Below, in pieces: positions 35,004 to 43,484 of a stretch of DNA of 64,000 nt. Position numbers and translations under genes: made by a program. Source of the DNA: Pseudomonas viridiflava (GTDB lineage: Bacteria > Pseudomonadota > Gammaproteobacteria > Pseudomonadales > Pseudomonadaceae); contig NZ_UTKY01000095.1 of assembly GCF_900583165.1 (NCBI RefSeq), forward strand, positions 310,001 through 374,000, in the 5' to 3' direction. The notes beneath the pieces were generated by a model. The model did not search any database, had not been told where the DNA came from, and saw only the letters and a program-made list of their open reading frames with translations. The stretch's first letter is position 1, and every line of letters begins with the position of its first letter.

Positions 35004-35037
35004 CGTGTCAGCTCCATTTGGATTAAGGAGCTTCACG

Positions 35038-35289
35038 ATGATCAAACCCACCCCCAATCCCCCCATCCGGCTATTCACCGTAGCCGATGGCATCAGCAAC
35101 GAAGACCTGCTGGTCAACCTCAGCGAAACTCTCGCCTCGGTCAATGCACTGAGCTGTGATCTTGCGTTTGGTCTGGAAGGTTCTAAACGAGAGGAGTTGC
35201 TGGGCGTTGCGCAGTTGATTGAGCTGGCGCAGTTGTTGGCTGATCGTGTGCACACTGGCATTGGGCGGGAGTACGCCGCTAGCTGCTAA
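35038..35289 (+). CDS. Small DUF3077/DUF6124 family protein
   Basis: 83 aa starting MIKPTPNPPIRLFTVADGIS, with AAGGAG eight bases upstream. The core LLVNLSETLASVNALSCDLAF and LLGVAQLIELAQLLADR matches a small protein family found in many copies in fluorescent Pseudomonas, with no known function that I can state. It is shorter than typical members (about 110-130 aa) because the region between the MIKPTPNPP start and the LFTV motif is missing. It stands alone behind the structured leader and is followed by a REPIN. Confidence 0.8.
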   Translation: MIKPTPNPPIRLFTVADGISNEDLLVNLSETLASVNALSCDLAFGLEGSKREELLGVAQLIELAQLLADRVHTGIGREYAASC

Positions 35290-35304
35290 CAACGTAGCTC
35301 AAAA

Positions 35305-35422
35305 TGTGGGGGGGCGGTGCGACGATTCGACTTGCCCCCGATGGCGGTGGATCAGCCACTGATTTGTTGACTGGACTGACGCTATCGGGGGCAAGTCGAA
35401 TCGTCGCACCGCCCCTCCCACA
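35305..35422. repeat. Variant REPIN with GGTGCGACGATTCGACTTGCC arms
   Basis: The arms are longer than in the other copies: after TGTGGG they run GGGCGGTGCGACGATTCG and then ACTTGCCCCCGAT, and the inverse ends at 35422. It lies between the convergent ends of the DUF3077 gene and cobK and can form a long hairpin acting as a barrier for both transcripts. Confidence 0.88.
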
Positions 35423-35437
35423 TTGGATCTGTGGTGT

Positions 35438-36157
35438 CTAGATATGGGTGATTGCCTGTAGTAATGCAGGCACGGTAGTGAATTCTTGATCTACAGCTGC
35501 CAACAACGGCCGCTTCAACACCAACACCGGCACCCCCAACTCCCGCGCCACCTCCAGCTTCGGCTCCGTCGCGGTGCTGCCACTGTTCTTGCTGATCAAC
35601 ACATCAATGCCACGGCGCTCGAACAACACCCGCTCATCCTCGATCAGAAACGGCCCGCGTGCGCCTATCACTTCACACCGCTCATTCCCTGGGTATACAT
35701 CTAGCGCCCGCAGCGTCCAGAACTGCTCCGGCGGGATTTCATCAAGGTGCTGCAACGGCTCGCGGCCCAACGTGAACAGCGGTCGTTTGAACGGCTTCAA
35801 CGCTTCGATCAACGACGCCCAATCACTGACTTCTCGCCAATCATCCCCCGTCTGCGGCTGCCACGCCGGGCGGCGCAGCGCCCAACATGGCACGCCGCTC
35901 AACCGTGCAGCCTCGGCCGCATTGCGGCTGATCTGCGCCGCGTACGGGTGGGTCGCATCTAGAATCAGGCTGATACCTTCATCTCGAATACACCGTGCCA
36001 GGCCCTCAGCCCCGCCATAACCGCCGACGCGCACTTGGCAGATCAGGTCGGTCGGCACCCGTCCAACTCCGGCCAGGCTGTAGATATGTTCCGGGCCCAG
36101 GGTGCGGGCGATGGCCAGCGCTTCTGTGACGCCGCCCAGCAGCAAGATGCGTTTCAT
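35438..36157 (-). CDS. cobK: Precorrin-6A reductase CobK
   Basis: 239 aa starting MKRILLLGGVTEALAIAR, the nucleotide-binding start of CobK/CbiJ. Conserved parts are ILDATHPYAAQISRNAAEAA and LISKNSGSTATEPKLEVARELGVPVLVLKRP. It reduces precorrin-6A with NADPH in cobalamin synthesis. The ATG overlaps the cobL stop by four bases, so both are read from the divergent promoter near 37360-37460. Confidence 0.95.
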   Translation of the reverse strand: MKRILLLGGVTEALAIARTLGPEHIYSLAGVGRVPTDLICQVRVGGYGGAEGLARCIRDEGISLILDATHPYAAQISRNAAEAARLSGVPCWALRRPAWQPQTGDDWREVSDWASLIEALKPFKRPLFTLGREPLQHLDEIPPEQFWTLRALDVYPGNERCEVIGARGPFLIEDERVLFERRGIDVLISKNSGSTATEPKLEVARELGVPVLVLKRPLLAAVDQEFTTVPALLQAITHI

Positions 36158-37359
36158 AGCGGCTTGACCACTTCCAGCAAGGTGATCGGCAGCGCCTGGC
36201 GCCAGGTATCGAACGCCCCCAACGCCTGCGCCTGGGCCACGTGGATGCGTGTCAGTTCGCCGCCATGTTGGGCGCGCCAGTTCATCAAGGTCATTTCGCT
36301 TTGCAGGGTCACGGCGTTGGCGACCAAACGGCCACCGGGCCGCAGGTGTTGCCAGCAGGTGTCGAGCACGCCGTCGCGGGTGACGCCGCCGCCGATGAAG
36401 ATGGCGTCTGGGGCTTCCAGGCCTTGCAGGGCAGCCGGAGCCTTGCCTCGGATCAGTTGCAGGCCGGGCACGCCGAGGGCGTCGCGGTTGTGTTCGATCA
36501 GGCCTTGGCGACCCTCGTCGGCTTCAATCGCCAGGGCGCGGCAGCTGGGGTGGGTGCGCATCCATTCGATACCGATGGAACCACTGCCCGCGCCGACGTC
36601 CCACAGCAATTCGCCGGGCATGGGGGCGAGGCGGGCCAGGGTCATGGCGCGTACATCGCGTTTGGTGAGTTGGCCGTCGTGTTTGAAGGCCCAGTCGGGT
36701 AAGCCGCCGACGCGGGAAAACCGTGGAGTATTCGCGTCAGCCACGCAGTCGATGGCGACCAGGTTCAAGTCAGCGATGCCAGTGTGTTGCCAATCAACAG
36801 CCAGCCCATCGAGACGCCGCTCATCCGCGCCGCCCAAATGTTCAAATACGCTCACACGACTTGGACCAAACCCGGATTCAGCCAATAGGGCCGCAATCGA
36901 CGCTGGGCTGCTGCCATCATTACTCAACACCAACAGCCGAACGCCACTGGCCAGGTGGGCATTGAGCGCCGCCAACGGCCGGGCCACCACGGACAGCGTC
37001 ACCACCTCCTGCAACGGCCAGCCCAAGCGCGCTGCCGCCAACGATACCGACGACGGCGCCGGCAAAATCAGCAGCTCATCGGCCGTCACTTGCCGCGCCA
37101 AACTGGCGCCCACGCCATAAAACATCGGATCGCCGCTCGCCAGTACGCACACCGGCTCACCACGCCGCGCCAACACCGGCTCCAGGGAAAACGGGCTCGG
37201 CCACAACCCCCGTTCGCCTCGAATACACACCGGCAACAGGTCCAACTGGCGCTGAGCACCTATAATCCGCGTGGCGCGCAACAAGGCGTGCCGGGCATTC
37301 CTGCCCAGGCCCTTGAAGCCGTCTTCACCGATGCCTACAACCGTCAGCCAGGGCGACAT
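36154..37359 (-). CDS. cobL: Precorrin-6Y C5,15-methyltransferase / decarboxylase CobL (CbiE-CbiT fusion)
   Basis: 401 aa, the normal fused length. Residues 1-200 are CbiE-like (VVGIGEDGFKGLGRNAR, VCVLASGDPMFYGVGASL) and about 215-401 CbiT-like with the SAM motif LLWDVGAGSGSIGIEWMR and AIFIGGGVTRDG. It methylates C5 and C15 and removes the acetate on ring C. It lies divergent to cobG, with a gap of about 100 bases that should hold both promoters; no cobalamin riboswitch core could be seen there. Confidence 0.95.
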   Translation of the reverse strand: MSPWLTVVGIGEDGFKGLGRNARHALLRATRIIGAQRQLDLLPVCIRGERGLWPSPFSLEPVLARRGEPVCVLASGDPMFYGVGASLARQVTADELLILPAPSSVSLAAARLGWPLQEVVTLSVVARPLAALNAHLASGVRLLVLSNDGSSPASIAALLAESGFGPSRVSVFEHLGGADERRLDGLAVDWQHTGIADLNLVAIDCVADANTPRFSRVGGLPDWAFKHDGQLTKRDVRAMTLARLAPMPGELLWDVGAGSGSIGIEWMRTHPSCRALAIEADEGRQGLIEHNRDALGVPGLQLIRGKAPAALQGLEAPDAIFIGGGVTRDGVLDTCWQHLRPGGRLVANAVTLQSEMTLMNWRAQHGGELTRIHVAQAQALGAFDTWRQALPITLLEVVKPL

Positions 37360-37463
37360 AAAGATTCCTTGAGCGACATCCGACGGGCAGGCTTTTCATG
37401 CCACCGGACAAAGCAGGCATAATACCGCGCCTTTACCCGTCAACCGGTAGCCCCGTGAAACCA

Positions 37464-38744
37464 ATGCCCGCTGTGAATACCTTGCGCCCCTCGGCTTGTC
37501 CGGGGTTGTTGCGTATCGTCCAGGCGTTGGATGGCGGCATTTGCCGGATCAAATTGGCCGGTGGTTCCATCACCGCACAGCAAGCCCACGCGGTGGCGGA
37601 TGCGGCCCAGGCCTACGCGGGCGGGGTGATCGAGGCGACCAATCGCGCCAACCTGCAGGTTCGCGGGATTGGCGCTGAAGAGGACGCGTTGATCGCGAGG
37701 CTGCTGACGGCCGGTCTCGGCCCCAACAACGCCGCCGGCGACGACGTGCGCAACCTGATGCTCAGCCCCAGCGCCGGTATCGACCCGCAGATGCTCTTCG
37801 ACACCCGTCCGCTGGCCGAGCAGATCCTCAATACCCTGCAAAGCCACCCGCGCTTCCATGAACTGTCGGCCAAGTTCGCCGTGCAGCTGGATGGCGGCGA
37901 AGACCTGGCGATGCTCGAACATCATCATGACCTTTGGCTGTCGGCATTTGTGCGAGATGGCCAGACGCTGCTTGCGTTCGGTCTTGCCGGTTGCCCGGGG
38001 CTGGATGCGCCGGTAGCCGCTGTGCCGCTGGAGCAGGGCCACGCACTGGTGGTGGCTGTGCTGGAGGCGTTTCTCAACCTCGCCACGCCAGAGCAAACCC
38101 GTATGCGTCATCTGGCTGTGGATAAGTTATTGAGCCACCTCAGCCTGCCGTTGCTGCCGCCGGATGGCTTCAAGCGCGCGCCCAGTGGGGCTTTGTTACA
38201 CCTCGGCACTTATCCACAGGTGCAAAAAAATCAGTTTTACGTGGCTGCCATCGCCCCCTTGGGCCGCCTGGATTCGACGATGCTCAAGGGCGCCGCACAA
38301 TTGGCCAGCGACTACGGCGACGGTACCCTGCGCTTCACTCCCTGGCAGGGCGTGCTGTTTCCCAACATCGAAAAACCCCACGCCGTCACCGAGCGCCTGG
38401 CGCAGCTTGGTTTTCTGTGTTCAGTCGACCAACCCCTGGCGCGCATGACCGCCTGCACCGGTTCCAGCGGCTGCGGCAAAGCCCTGGCCGACACCAAGGC
38501 CGACGCCGTGCAACTGGCCGCGCTGCATCCGGACTATGAGGTGCATCTGTCCGGCTGCCCCCGTTCCTGCGCTGCTGCGCACACCGCGCCAGTCACCTTG
38601 TTGGCAGTGAGCCCCGGCCACTACGACCTCTATTTCCGCGATGCAGCCCACCCAGGCTTCGGCCGGCTGCACGCGCACGCCCTTTCTATTGAAGCGACGG
38701 GCGCCTTGCTGCGCGCCCGCCCACGGAGCAACACCGATGATTGA
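37464..38744 (+). CDS. cobG: Precorrin-3B synthase CobG
   Basis: About 426 aa from the ATG reading MPAVNTLRPSACPGLLRIV; nearby GTG starts at 37456 and 37473 are possible and no ribosome site decides. It belongs to the sulfite/nitrite-reductase-like family, with the [4Fe-4S]/siroheme-type cysteines TACTGSSGCGKAL and LSGCPRSCAAAH. It performs the oxygen-dependent hydroxylation and lactone formation that marks the aerobic cobalamin route. Its last eight bases overlap cobH. Confidence 0.93.
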   Translation: MPAVNTLRPSACPGLLRIVQALDGGICRIKLAGGSITAQQAHAVADAAQAYAGGVIEATNRANLQVRGIGAEEDALIARLLTAGLGPNNAAGDDVRNLMLSPSAGIDPQMLFDTRPLAEQILNTLQSHPRFHELSAKFAVQLDGGEDLAMLEHHHDLWLSAFVRDGQTLLAFGLAGCPGLDAPVAAVPLEQGHALVVAVLEAFLNLATPEQTRMRHLAVDKLLSHLSLPLLPPDGFKRAPSGALLHLGTYPQVQKNQFYVAAIAPLGRLDSTMLKGAAQLASDYGDGTLRFTPWQGVLFPNIEKPHAVTERLAQLGFLCSVDQPLARMTACTGSSGCGKALADTKADAVQLAALHPDYEVHLSGCPRSCAAAHTAPVTLLAVSPGHYDLYFRDAAHPGFGRLHAHALSIEATGALLRARPRSNTDD

Positions 38745-39363
38745 TTACATCCGCGACGGTCAGGAGATCTATCGCAACTCCTTCGCCATTATTCGCGCGG
38801 AAGCCAAGTTGGACCGTATCCCGGCTGACCTGGAAAAACTCGCGGTGCGGGTGATTCACGCTTGCGGCATGGTCGATGCGATCGATGGCCTGCAATTCTC
38901 CGAAGGCGCCGGCAAGGCCGGGCGCGATGCGCTGGCCGCCGGCGGGCCGATTCTGTGCGATGCGCGGATGGTCTCCGAAGGCGTGACCCGTGCGCGCCTG
39001 CCAGCCAATAACGAAGTGATCTGCACCCTGCGCGACGACAGCGTGCCGGAGCTGGCGCGCGAACTGGGCAACACCCGTTCCGCCGCCGCGCTGGAGTTGT
39101 GGCGCCCGCACCTGGAAGGCAGCGTGGTGGTGATCGGCAACGCGCCGACCGCCTTGTTCTACCTGCTGGAAATGATTGACGCAGGCGCGCCGAAACCGGC
39201 GTTGATCCTCGGATTCCCAGTGGGCTTCGTCGGCGCGGCCGAATCCAAGGCGATGCTGGCCGCCGACAGCCGTGGCGTACCGTTCGTGATCATGCAAGGT
39301 CGCCTGGGCGGCAGTGCCATGGCCGCTGCGGCAGTCAACGCCCTGGCCACGGAGGTCGAATAA
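38737..39363 (+). CDS. cobH: Precorrin-8X methylmutase CobH
   Basis: 208 aa starting MIDYIRDGQEIYRNSFAIIR. The catalytic histidine is in RVIHACGMVDAIDGLQFS, and GNAPTALFYLLEMIDAG and GFPVGFVGAAESK are family signatures. It moves a methyl group from C11 to C12, giving hydrogenobyrinate. The start lies inside the end of cobG and its stop TAA shares a base with the cobI ATG, so the four plus-strand cob genes are translationally coupled. Confidence 0.96.
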   Translation: MIDYIRDGQEIYRNSFAIIRAEAKLDRIPADLEKLAVRVIHACGMVDAIDGLQFSEGAGKAGRDALAAGGPILCDARMVSEGVTRARLPANNEVICTLRDDSVPELARELGNTRSAAALELWRPHLEGSVVVIGNAPTALFYLLEMIDAGAPKPALILGFPVGFVGAAESKAMLAADSRGVPFVIMQGRLGGSAMAAAAVNALATEVE

Positions 39364-40094
39364 TGCAGGCTCGCGGACGTTTGATCGGCCTGGGCGTGGG
39401 CCCCGGCGATCCGGAATTGATCACCCTCAAGGCCCTGCGCCTGCTGCGCGAATCACCGGTGGTGGCGTACTTCGTGGCCAAGGGCAAGAAGGGTAACGCC
39501 TTCGGCATCATCGAAGATCACTTGGTGGCGCAGCAGACCTTGATGCCGCTGGTGTACCCGGTGACCACCGAAGTGTTGCCCGCACCGATGTCGTATGAGC
39601 AAGTGATCAGCGATTTCTACGACGCGGCGGCGGTCGACGTCGCGGCGCACCTGGATGCCGGCCGCGATGTGGCGGTGATTTGCGAAGGTGACCCGTTCTT
39701 CTACGGCTCCTACATGTACCTGCACGACCGCCTCGCCGAGCGCTACGAAGCGCAAGTGATTCCGGGCGTGTGCTCGATGCTCGGCGGCGCCTCGGTGCTT
39801 GGCGCGCCGCTGGTGTATCGCAACCAGAGCTTGTCGGTGCTCTCGGGCGTGTTGCCCCATGACGACCTCAAGCGCCGTCTGGCAGACGCTGATGCGGCGG
39901 TGGTCATGAAGCTGGGGCGCAACTTCCCCAAAGTGCGCCAGGTGCTCGAAGAACTCGGCTTGGCCGGGCGCGCGCTGTATGTGGAACGCGCCACCATGGC
40001 CAATCAAAAGATCGTGCCGCTGGATCAGGTCGACCCATCGTCGTCGCCGTATTTCTCGCTGATCATCGTGCCCGGTGAACGGTGGCAAGGTTGA
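39363..40094 (+). CDS. cobI: Precorrin-2 C20-methyltransferase CobI
   Basis: 243 aa with the tetrapyrrole methylase motifs GLGVGPGDPELITLKALRLL, VICEGDPFFYGSYMYLHDRL and VIPGVCSMLGGASVLG. It uses SAM to methylate precorrin-2 at C20. The start overlaps cobH by one base and the stop overlaps cobJ as ATGA. Confidence 0.96.
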   Translation: MQARGRLIGLGVGPGDPELITLKALRLLRESPVVAYFVAKGKKGNAFGIIEDHLVAQQTLMPLVYPVTTEVLPAPMSYEQVISDFYDAAAVDVAAHLDAGRDVAVICEGDPFFYGSYMYLHDRLAERYEAQVIPGVCSMLGGASVLGAPLVYRNQSLSVLSGVLPHDDLKRRLADADAAVVMKLGRNFPKVRQVLEELGLAGRALYVERATMANQKIVPLDQVDPSSSPYFSLIIVPGERWQG

Positions 40095-41731
40095 TGCGCC
40101 CGGCGATTGTCATCCTCGGCCAGGGCAGCCTGGCGACTGCGCGCAAGATCCAGCAGGTTTACCCAGGTGCGTTGATTCATGGCCTGGCGGGCCGCGTTGA
40201 AGGCGCAGACCTGGGCTACAACGAGTTCGGTGCGACCCTGCGTCAGCTCTATCAACACGGCACGCCGCTGATTGCGCTGTGTGCCGCTGGCATCGTGATT
40301 CGCACCCTGGCGCCGCTGCTGCTGGAGAAAGGTGAAGAGCCCGCCGTGCTGGCCGTCGCCGAAGACGGCAGTGCCGTGGTGCCATTGCTCGGTGGCCTGG
40401 GCGGTGTGAATGTGATGGCGCGGGAAATCGGCGCTGCATTGAATGTCGCCGCCGCGATCACCACCAGTGGTGAGCTGCGGTTTGGCACCTGCCTGCTCAA
40501 CCCGCCGCAGGGCTATGAACTGGCCGACCTGGAATTGGGCAAGCGCTTCGTCAGCGACCTGCTGGCCGGTGAAAGCGTGCGCATCGAAGGCACTGCGCCG
40601 TGGCTGGATCAGGCCAATTTGCCGCAGGATGAGCAGGCACGCTTGGCCATTCACGTAGGCAGTGCCGAGCGCACACCTGCGGCCAATGAATTGCTGATCT
40701 ACCCGAAAAACGTCAGCGTGACCTGCAAGCCCGGTGAGCAACTGGCTGAGCGTGTGCGCACGGCGTTGCATGAGGCGGGCATCGCGGTGCAATCCCTGGC
40801 GTGCCTGCTCGCCAGTGATACGCAGATGGCGCAAGCATCGTTGCATGCTGCGGCGTTGGACCTGAACGTGCCACTGCGGTTTACCAGCGGTCACCCAGCT
40901 GCCGATATCGTCATCGATGTGGCTGAGCAGCCGCTGGACCTGTCGCAGGTCGGTCGCGTACGTGGGCGTCTCGCCGTGATCGGCCTGGGCCCCGGCGCTG
41001 CCGAGTTGATGGTGCCGGCGGTCAAGGCTGAACTGGCGCGCTGCACCGATGTGCTGGGTTACGAAACTTATGTGCGCATGGCCGGCCCGTTTCGTGACGA
41101 TCAAGTGCAGCATTGCACCGATAACCGTGAGGAGATGCAGCGCGCACGTCACGCGTTTGAGCTGGCGGCCCAAGGTCGATCGGTGGTGGTGGTGTCGTCC
41201 GGCGACCCAGGCGTGTTCGCCATGGCTGCTGCGGTGATCGAGGCACTGCATGAGTCCAGCGACCCGGCCTGGCATCAGGTCGACCTGGAAATCCTGCCGG
41301 GCGTTTCGGCCTCGCTGGCCACCGCTGCCCAGGCAGGCGCACCGTTGGGGCATGACTTCTGCGTGATGTCGCTGTCGGACAACCTCAAGCCCTGGTCGAT
41401 CATCGAAAAGCGCCTGGACCTCGCATCCCAGGCCGACCTGGCGTTGGCGTTCTACAACCCGATCTCCCGCTCGCGCCCGTGGCAATTGGGCCGCGCCCTG
41501 GAAATCGTCGCATTGCACCGCACGCCTGAAACGCCGGTAGTGCTGGGTCGCGATATAGGTCGTCCGGGCCAGACACTGCGCGTCACCACCCTTGGGCAAT
41601 TGACGCCCGAACAGGTGGACATGCGCACCATGGTGTTGATCGGCTCGTCCACCACCTGCGCCTTCCCGCGTGCGGGTGGCGGTGAGTGGGTGTACACGCC
41701 ACGCTGGTATGGCGAAAAGCCGGTCTCCTGA
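40094..41731 (+). CDS. cobJ: CbiG-like / precorrin-3B C17-methyltransferase CobJ fusion
   Basis: 545 aa starting MRPAIVILGQGSLATARK; the ATGA overlap with cobI favours this start over the GTG four codons earlier. Residues 1-290 carry the three CbiG regions: N-terminal (LGYNEFGATLRQLYQHGTPLIALCAAGI), middle, and the CobE-like C-terminal (LACLLASDTQMAQASL and VPLRFTSGHPA). The rest is a methylase with GLGPGAAELMVPAVKAEL, VVSSGDPGVFAMAAAVIEAL and FYNPISRSRPWQL, matching CobJ/CbiH, which methylates C17 and contracts the ring. It is last in the cob string and followed by a terminator. Confidence 0.94.
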   Translation: MRPAIVILGQGSLATARKIQQVYPGALIHGLAGRVEGADLGYNEFGATLRQLYQHGTPLIALCAAGIVIRTLAPLLLEKGEEPAVLAVAEDGSAVVPLLGGLGGVNVMAREIGAALNVAAAITTSGELRFGTCLLNPPQGYELADLELGKRFVSDLLAGESVRIEGTAPWLDQANLPQDEQARLAIHVGSAERTPAANELLIYPKNVSVTCKPGEQLAERVRTALHEAGIAVQSLACLLASDTQMAQASLHAAALDLNVPLRFTSGHPAADIVIDVAEQPLDLSQVGRVRGRLAVIGLGPGAAELMVPAVKAELARCTDVLGYETYVRMAGPFRDDQVQHCTDNREEMQRARHAFELAAQGRSVVVVSSGDPGVFAMAAAVIEALHESSDPAWHQVDLEILPGVSASLATAAQAGAPLGHDFCVMSLSDNLKPWSIIEKRLDLASQADLALAFYNPISRSRPWQLGRALEIVALHRTPETPVVLGRDIGRPGQTLRVTTLGQLTPEQVDMRTMVLIGSSTTCAFPRAGGGEWVYTPRWYGEKPVS

Positions 41732-41752
41732 AAACGATTTGCCCAACGCCGG

Positions 41753-41810
41753 AAAGCTCCGAATGATGCTGGGTCATTGCCCACTGTTGTCCGGAGCTTT
41801 TTCTTTTTCT
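41753..41810 (+). terminator. Terminator after cobGHIJ
   Basis: AAAGCTCCG (41753-41761) pairs with CGGAGCTTT (41792-41800), enclosing a smaller AATGA/TCATT hairpin. The run TTTTTCTTTTTC follows the second arm directly, as in an intrinsic terminator with an enlarged loop. Confidence 0.7.
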
Positions 41811-41948
41811 GTCGACGAAACTCAAAGGCGCCCAGTGATCGCTGGGGGAGCGGATTGCGCAAGGCATGTTTGTGGCATGGAAAGCCCGCTGGCAGCTGGT
41901 CTAGTGTTGGAGCGAGCCCCATGTTGGGGTGCTTGTGGAGAACTGGAA

Positions 41949-42728
41949 ATGGAGCGACATCACAAAAGGATTGTCGGTGCGAAACGGCGCAAGTTGATTG
42001 CCGCGTACAAGCTACCGGGGGCGCGGGAACTCAATACCGCGTTGCCGGTGGACGCGACGGATGACAGCAACGCGGCCGTGGTGAACAACGGCGTCATTTC
42101 GTTTGTAGAGGGTGTGTCTGCACTGAACCGCGAATACATCCGCAAAAGCTACCTGCTGGCGAGCAGTTACGTCAGCGATGTATTGAAGATCCACCGTGGC
42201 ACCGAGAGTTGGTACGACGAATTTATCAAAGTGATGATCAGCCTGGGCTGGCTTCCGGTGCGCAGCAGCTTTGAGCGGGTTTCAAGTGCGGGTAAAGGGC
42301 TGACGGTGCAGTGGGCGGCGTTGAACATGATTGCGGGCATGCTGGCTTCAACGTCGCTGGCAGGGCCTCTGATGGCTGCGCTGCCCAAGCTGGCCGCCGA
42401 TGCGCTGGAGGCACTCAAACAGCAACCGGCTACGTTTGAGTTGTTTAAACGCAACAGCACGGTGCATCAGGGCGGTGATTTTGGCCTGGCGTCTTGCGCT
42501 GAAGCGGCGGGCGAAGTGACGATGGTGCTGGTGACCTACAGTTCACGGGGCGTGAACAAGCAAGTGGGCGTGCCATTTCTGGAATGGGACAGCGCCTCGT
42601 TCGAGGCTTTCAGCGGGCAGACCTGCCTGGTGCTGAATACCTCGGTGGTCAATGAAAAAACCATCCAACTGATGCGCGAGAGTGCGGGTGACAAGGTGCA
42701 ACTGGCAATCGCCAAATACCGCATCTAA
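41949..42728 (+). CDS. Orphan protein of unknown function, 259 aa
   Basis: Starts MERHHKRIVGAKRRKLIAAY with GGAG eight bases upstream; the frame is open 93 codons further left but that part overlaps cobJ and its terminator and was left out. I do not recognise the family. The N-terminus is basic. Residues about 60-130 (SALNREYIRKSYLLASSYVSD) look helical. A hydrophobic, Ala-rich segment follows (ALNMIAGMLASTSLAGPLMAA), and the last 100 residues look beta-rich with MVLVTYSSRG and CLVLNTSVVNEK. No signal peptide. It lies behind the cob terminator and its end overlaps the convergent MarC gene by four bases, so it is a single-gene unit. Confidence 0.75.
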   Translation: MERHHKRIVGAKRRKLIAAYKLPGARELNTALPVDATDDSNAAVVNNGVISFVEGVSALNREYIRKSYLLASSYVSDVLKIHRGTESWYDEFIKVMISLGWLPVRSSFERVSSAGKGLTVQWAALNMIAGMLASTSLAGPLMAALPKLAADALEALKQQPATFELFKRNSTVHQGGDFGLASCAEAAGEVTMVLVTYSSRGVNKQVGVPFLEWDSASFEAFSGQTCLVLNTSVVNEKTIQLMRESAGDKVQLAIAKYRI

Positions 42729-43321
42729 GGCACCAGGTAACCGCGCACGCCGGTAAAGATGATTTGCGCGGCGAGGGCGCACACAAACAGGCCCATTAAG
42801 CGGCTGACAATCTGCAAGCCCTGGTCACCGAGAATCCGTTCGATGCGGTTGGACAGGTACAGCACCACGCCCACCGTGAGGCTGGCCAGGGCAATGCTGA
42901 GGATGGCGGTGAGCTTGTCATCCCAATGGGGCTGGCTCACACCCATCACCAGCAACGCACCGATGGTGCCGGGGCCGACAGTGAGGGGGATGGTCAGCGG
43001 TACGATGGTCACGTCCTGCTGCACATTGTCGGTTTGCACGGCCGACTTGCCCTGGGCCATGCCCAGGGCGGAGATGAACAGCACGCTGCCGGCGCCAATA
43101 CGGAAGGCATCCACGGTAATACCGAATACGCTGAAAATTACCCGGCCGAACAGGTAGAGCAACACGCTTGACACCAGCGTTGCCAACGCCACTTTCCACG
43201 CCAGGCGGCGCCGTTCTTTGTTGGAATAGCCACGGGTGAGGCTGATAAAGCAGGACAGCACGAAGAACGGGCTGTAGAGCACCAGCATTTTCAGGTAGAC
43301 GCTGAATAACACGTGGAGCAT
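42725..43321 (-). CDS. MarC/YhgN-family inner-membrane protein
   Basis: 198 aa with six membrane segments, including VLYSPFFVLSCFISLT, FRIGAGSVLFISALGM and LTIPLTVGPGTIGALLVMGV. The last is the hallmark of MarC proteins; their function is not settled. The family's typical length is about 200 aa, so the gene is complete. It lies before a REPIN and is in the same direction as retS. Confidence 0.9.
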   Translation of the reverse strand: MLHVLFSVYLKMLVLYSPFFVLSCFISLTRGYSNKERRRLAWKVALATLVSSVLLYLFGRVIFSVFGITVDAFRIGAGSVLFISALGMAQGKSAVQTDNVQQDVTIVPLTIPLTVGPGTIGALLVMGVSQPHWDDKLTAILSIALASLTVGVVLYLSNRIERILGDQGLQIVSRLMGLFVCALAAQIIFTGVRGYLVP

Positions 43322-43377
43322 GAGGACGGCTCGCGGCGGGGAAGGTGTGTCGAGTCTATCAGGCGAAGGAGATCATA

Positions 43378-43466
43378 TGTGGGAGGGGGCTTGCCCCCGA
43401 TTAGGGTCTGTCAGCTACAGATGTATTGGCTGACACACCGCTATCGGGGGCAAGCCCCCTCCCACA
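43378..43466. repeat. REPIN between retS and the MarC-family gene
   Basis: Arms TGTGGGAGGGGGCTTGCCCC... from 43378 and the inverse ending at 43466. The 3' side lies 18 bases from the retS stop, where it may act as the end of that transcript. Confidence 0.9.
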
Positions 43467-43484
43467 GTTAACTGCATTTCAATC

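Noticed and set aside
34872..35159. Open frame of 95 codons in the DUF3077 leader
   Set aside because: It overlaps the stems of the leader and runs into the small gene in another frame. A leader peptide cannot be excluded, but the structure explains the conservation I recall better.
37360..37463. Possible cobalamin riboswitch between cobL and cobG
   Set aside because: I looked for the conserved B12-box pattern here and in the gaps before oprC and the TonB receptor and did not see a convincing core.
40025..41746. Open frame of 573 codons on the minus strand
   Set aside because: Antisense to cobJ, which has clear methylase and CbiG motifs and coupled starts with its neighbours.
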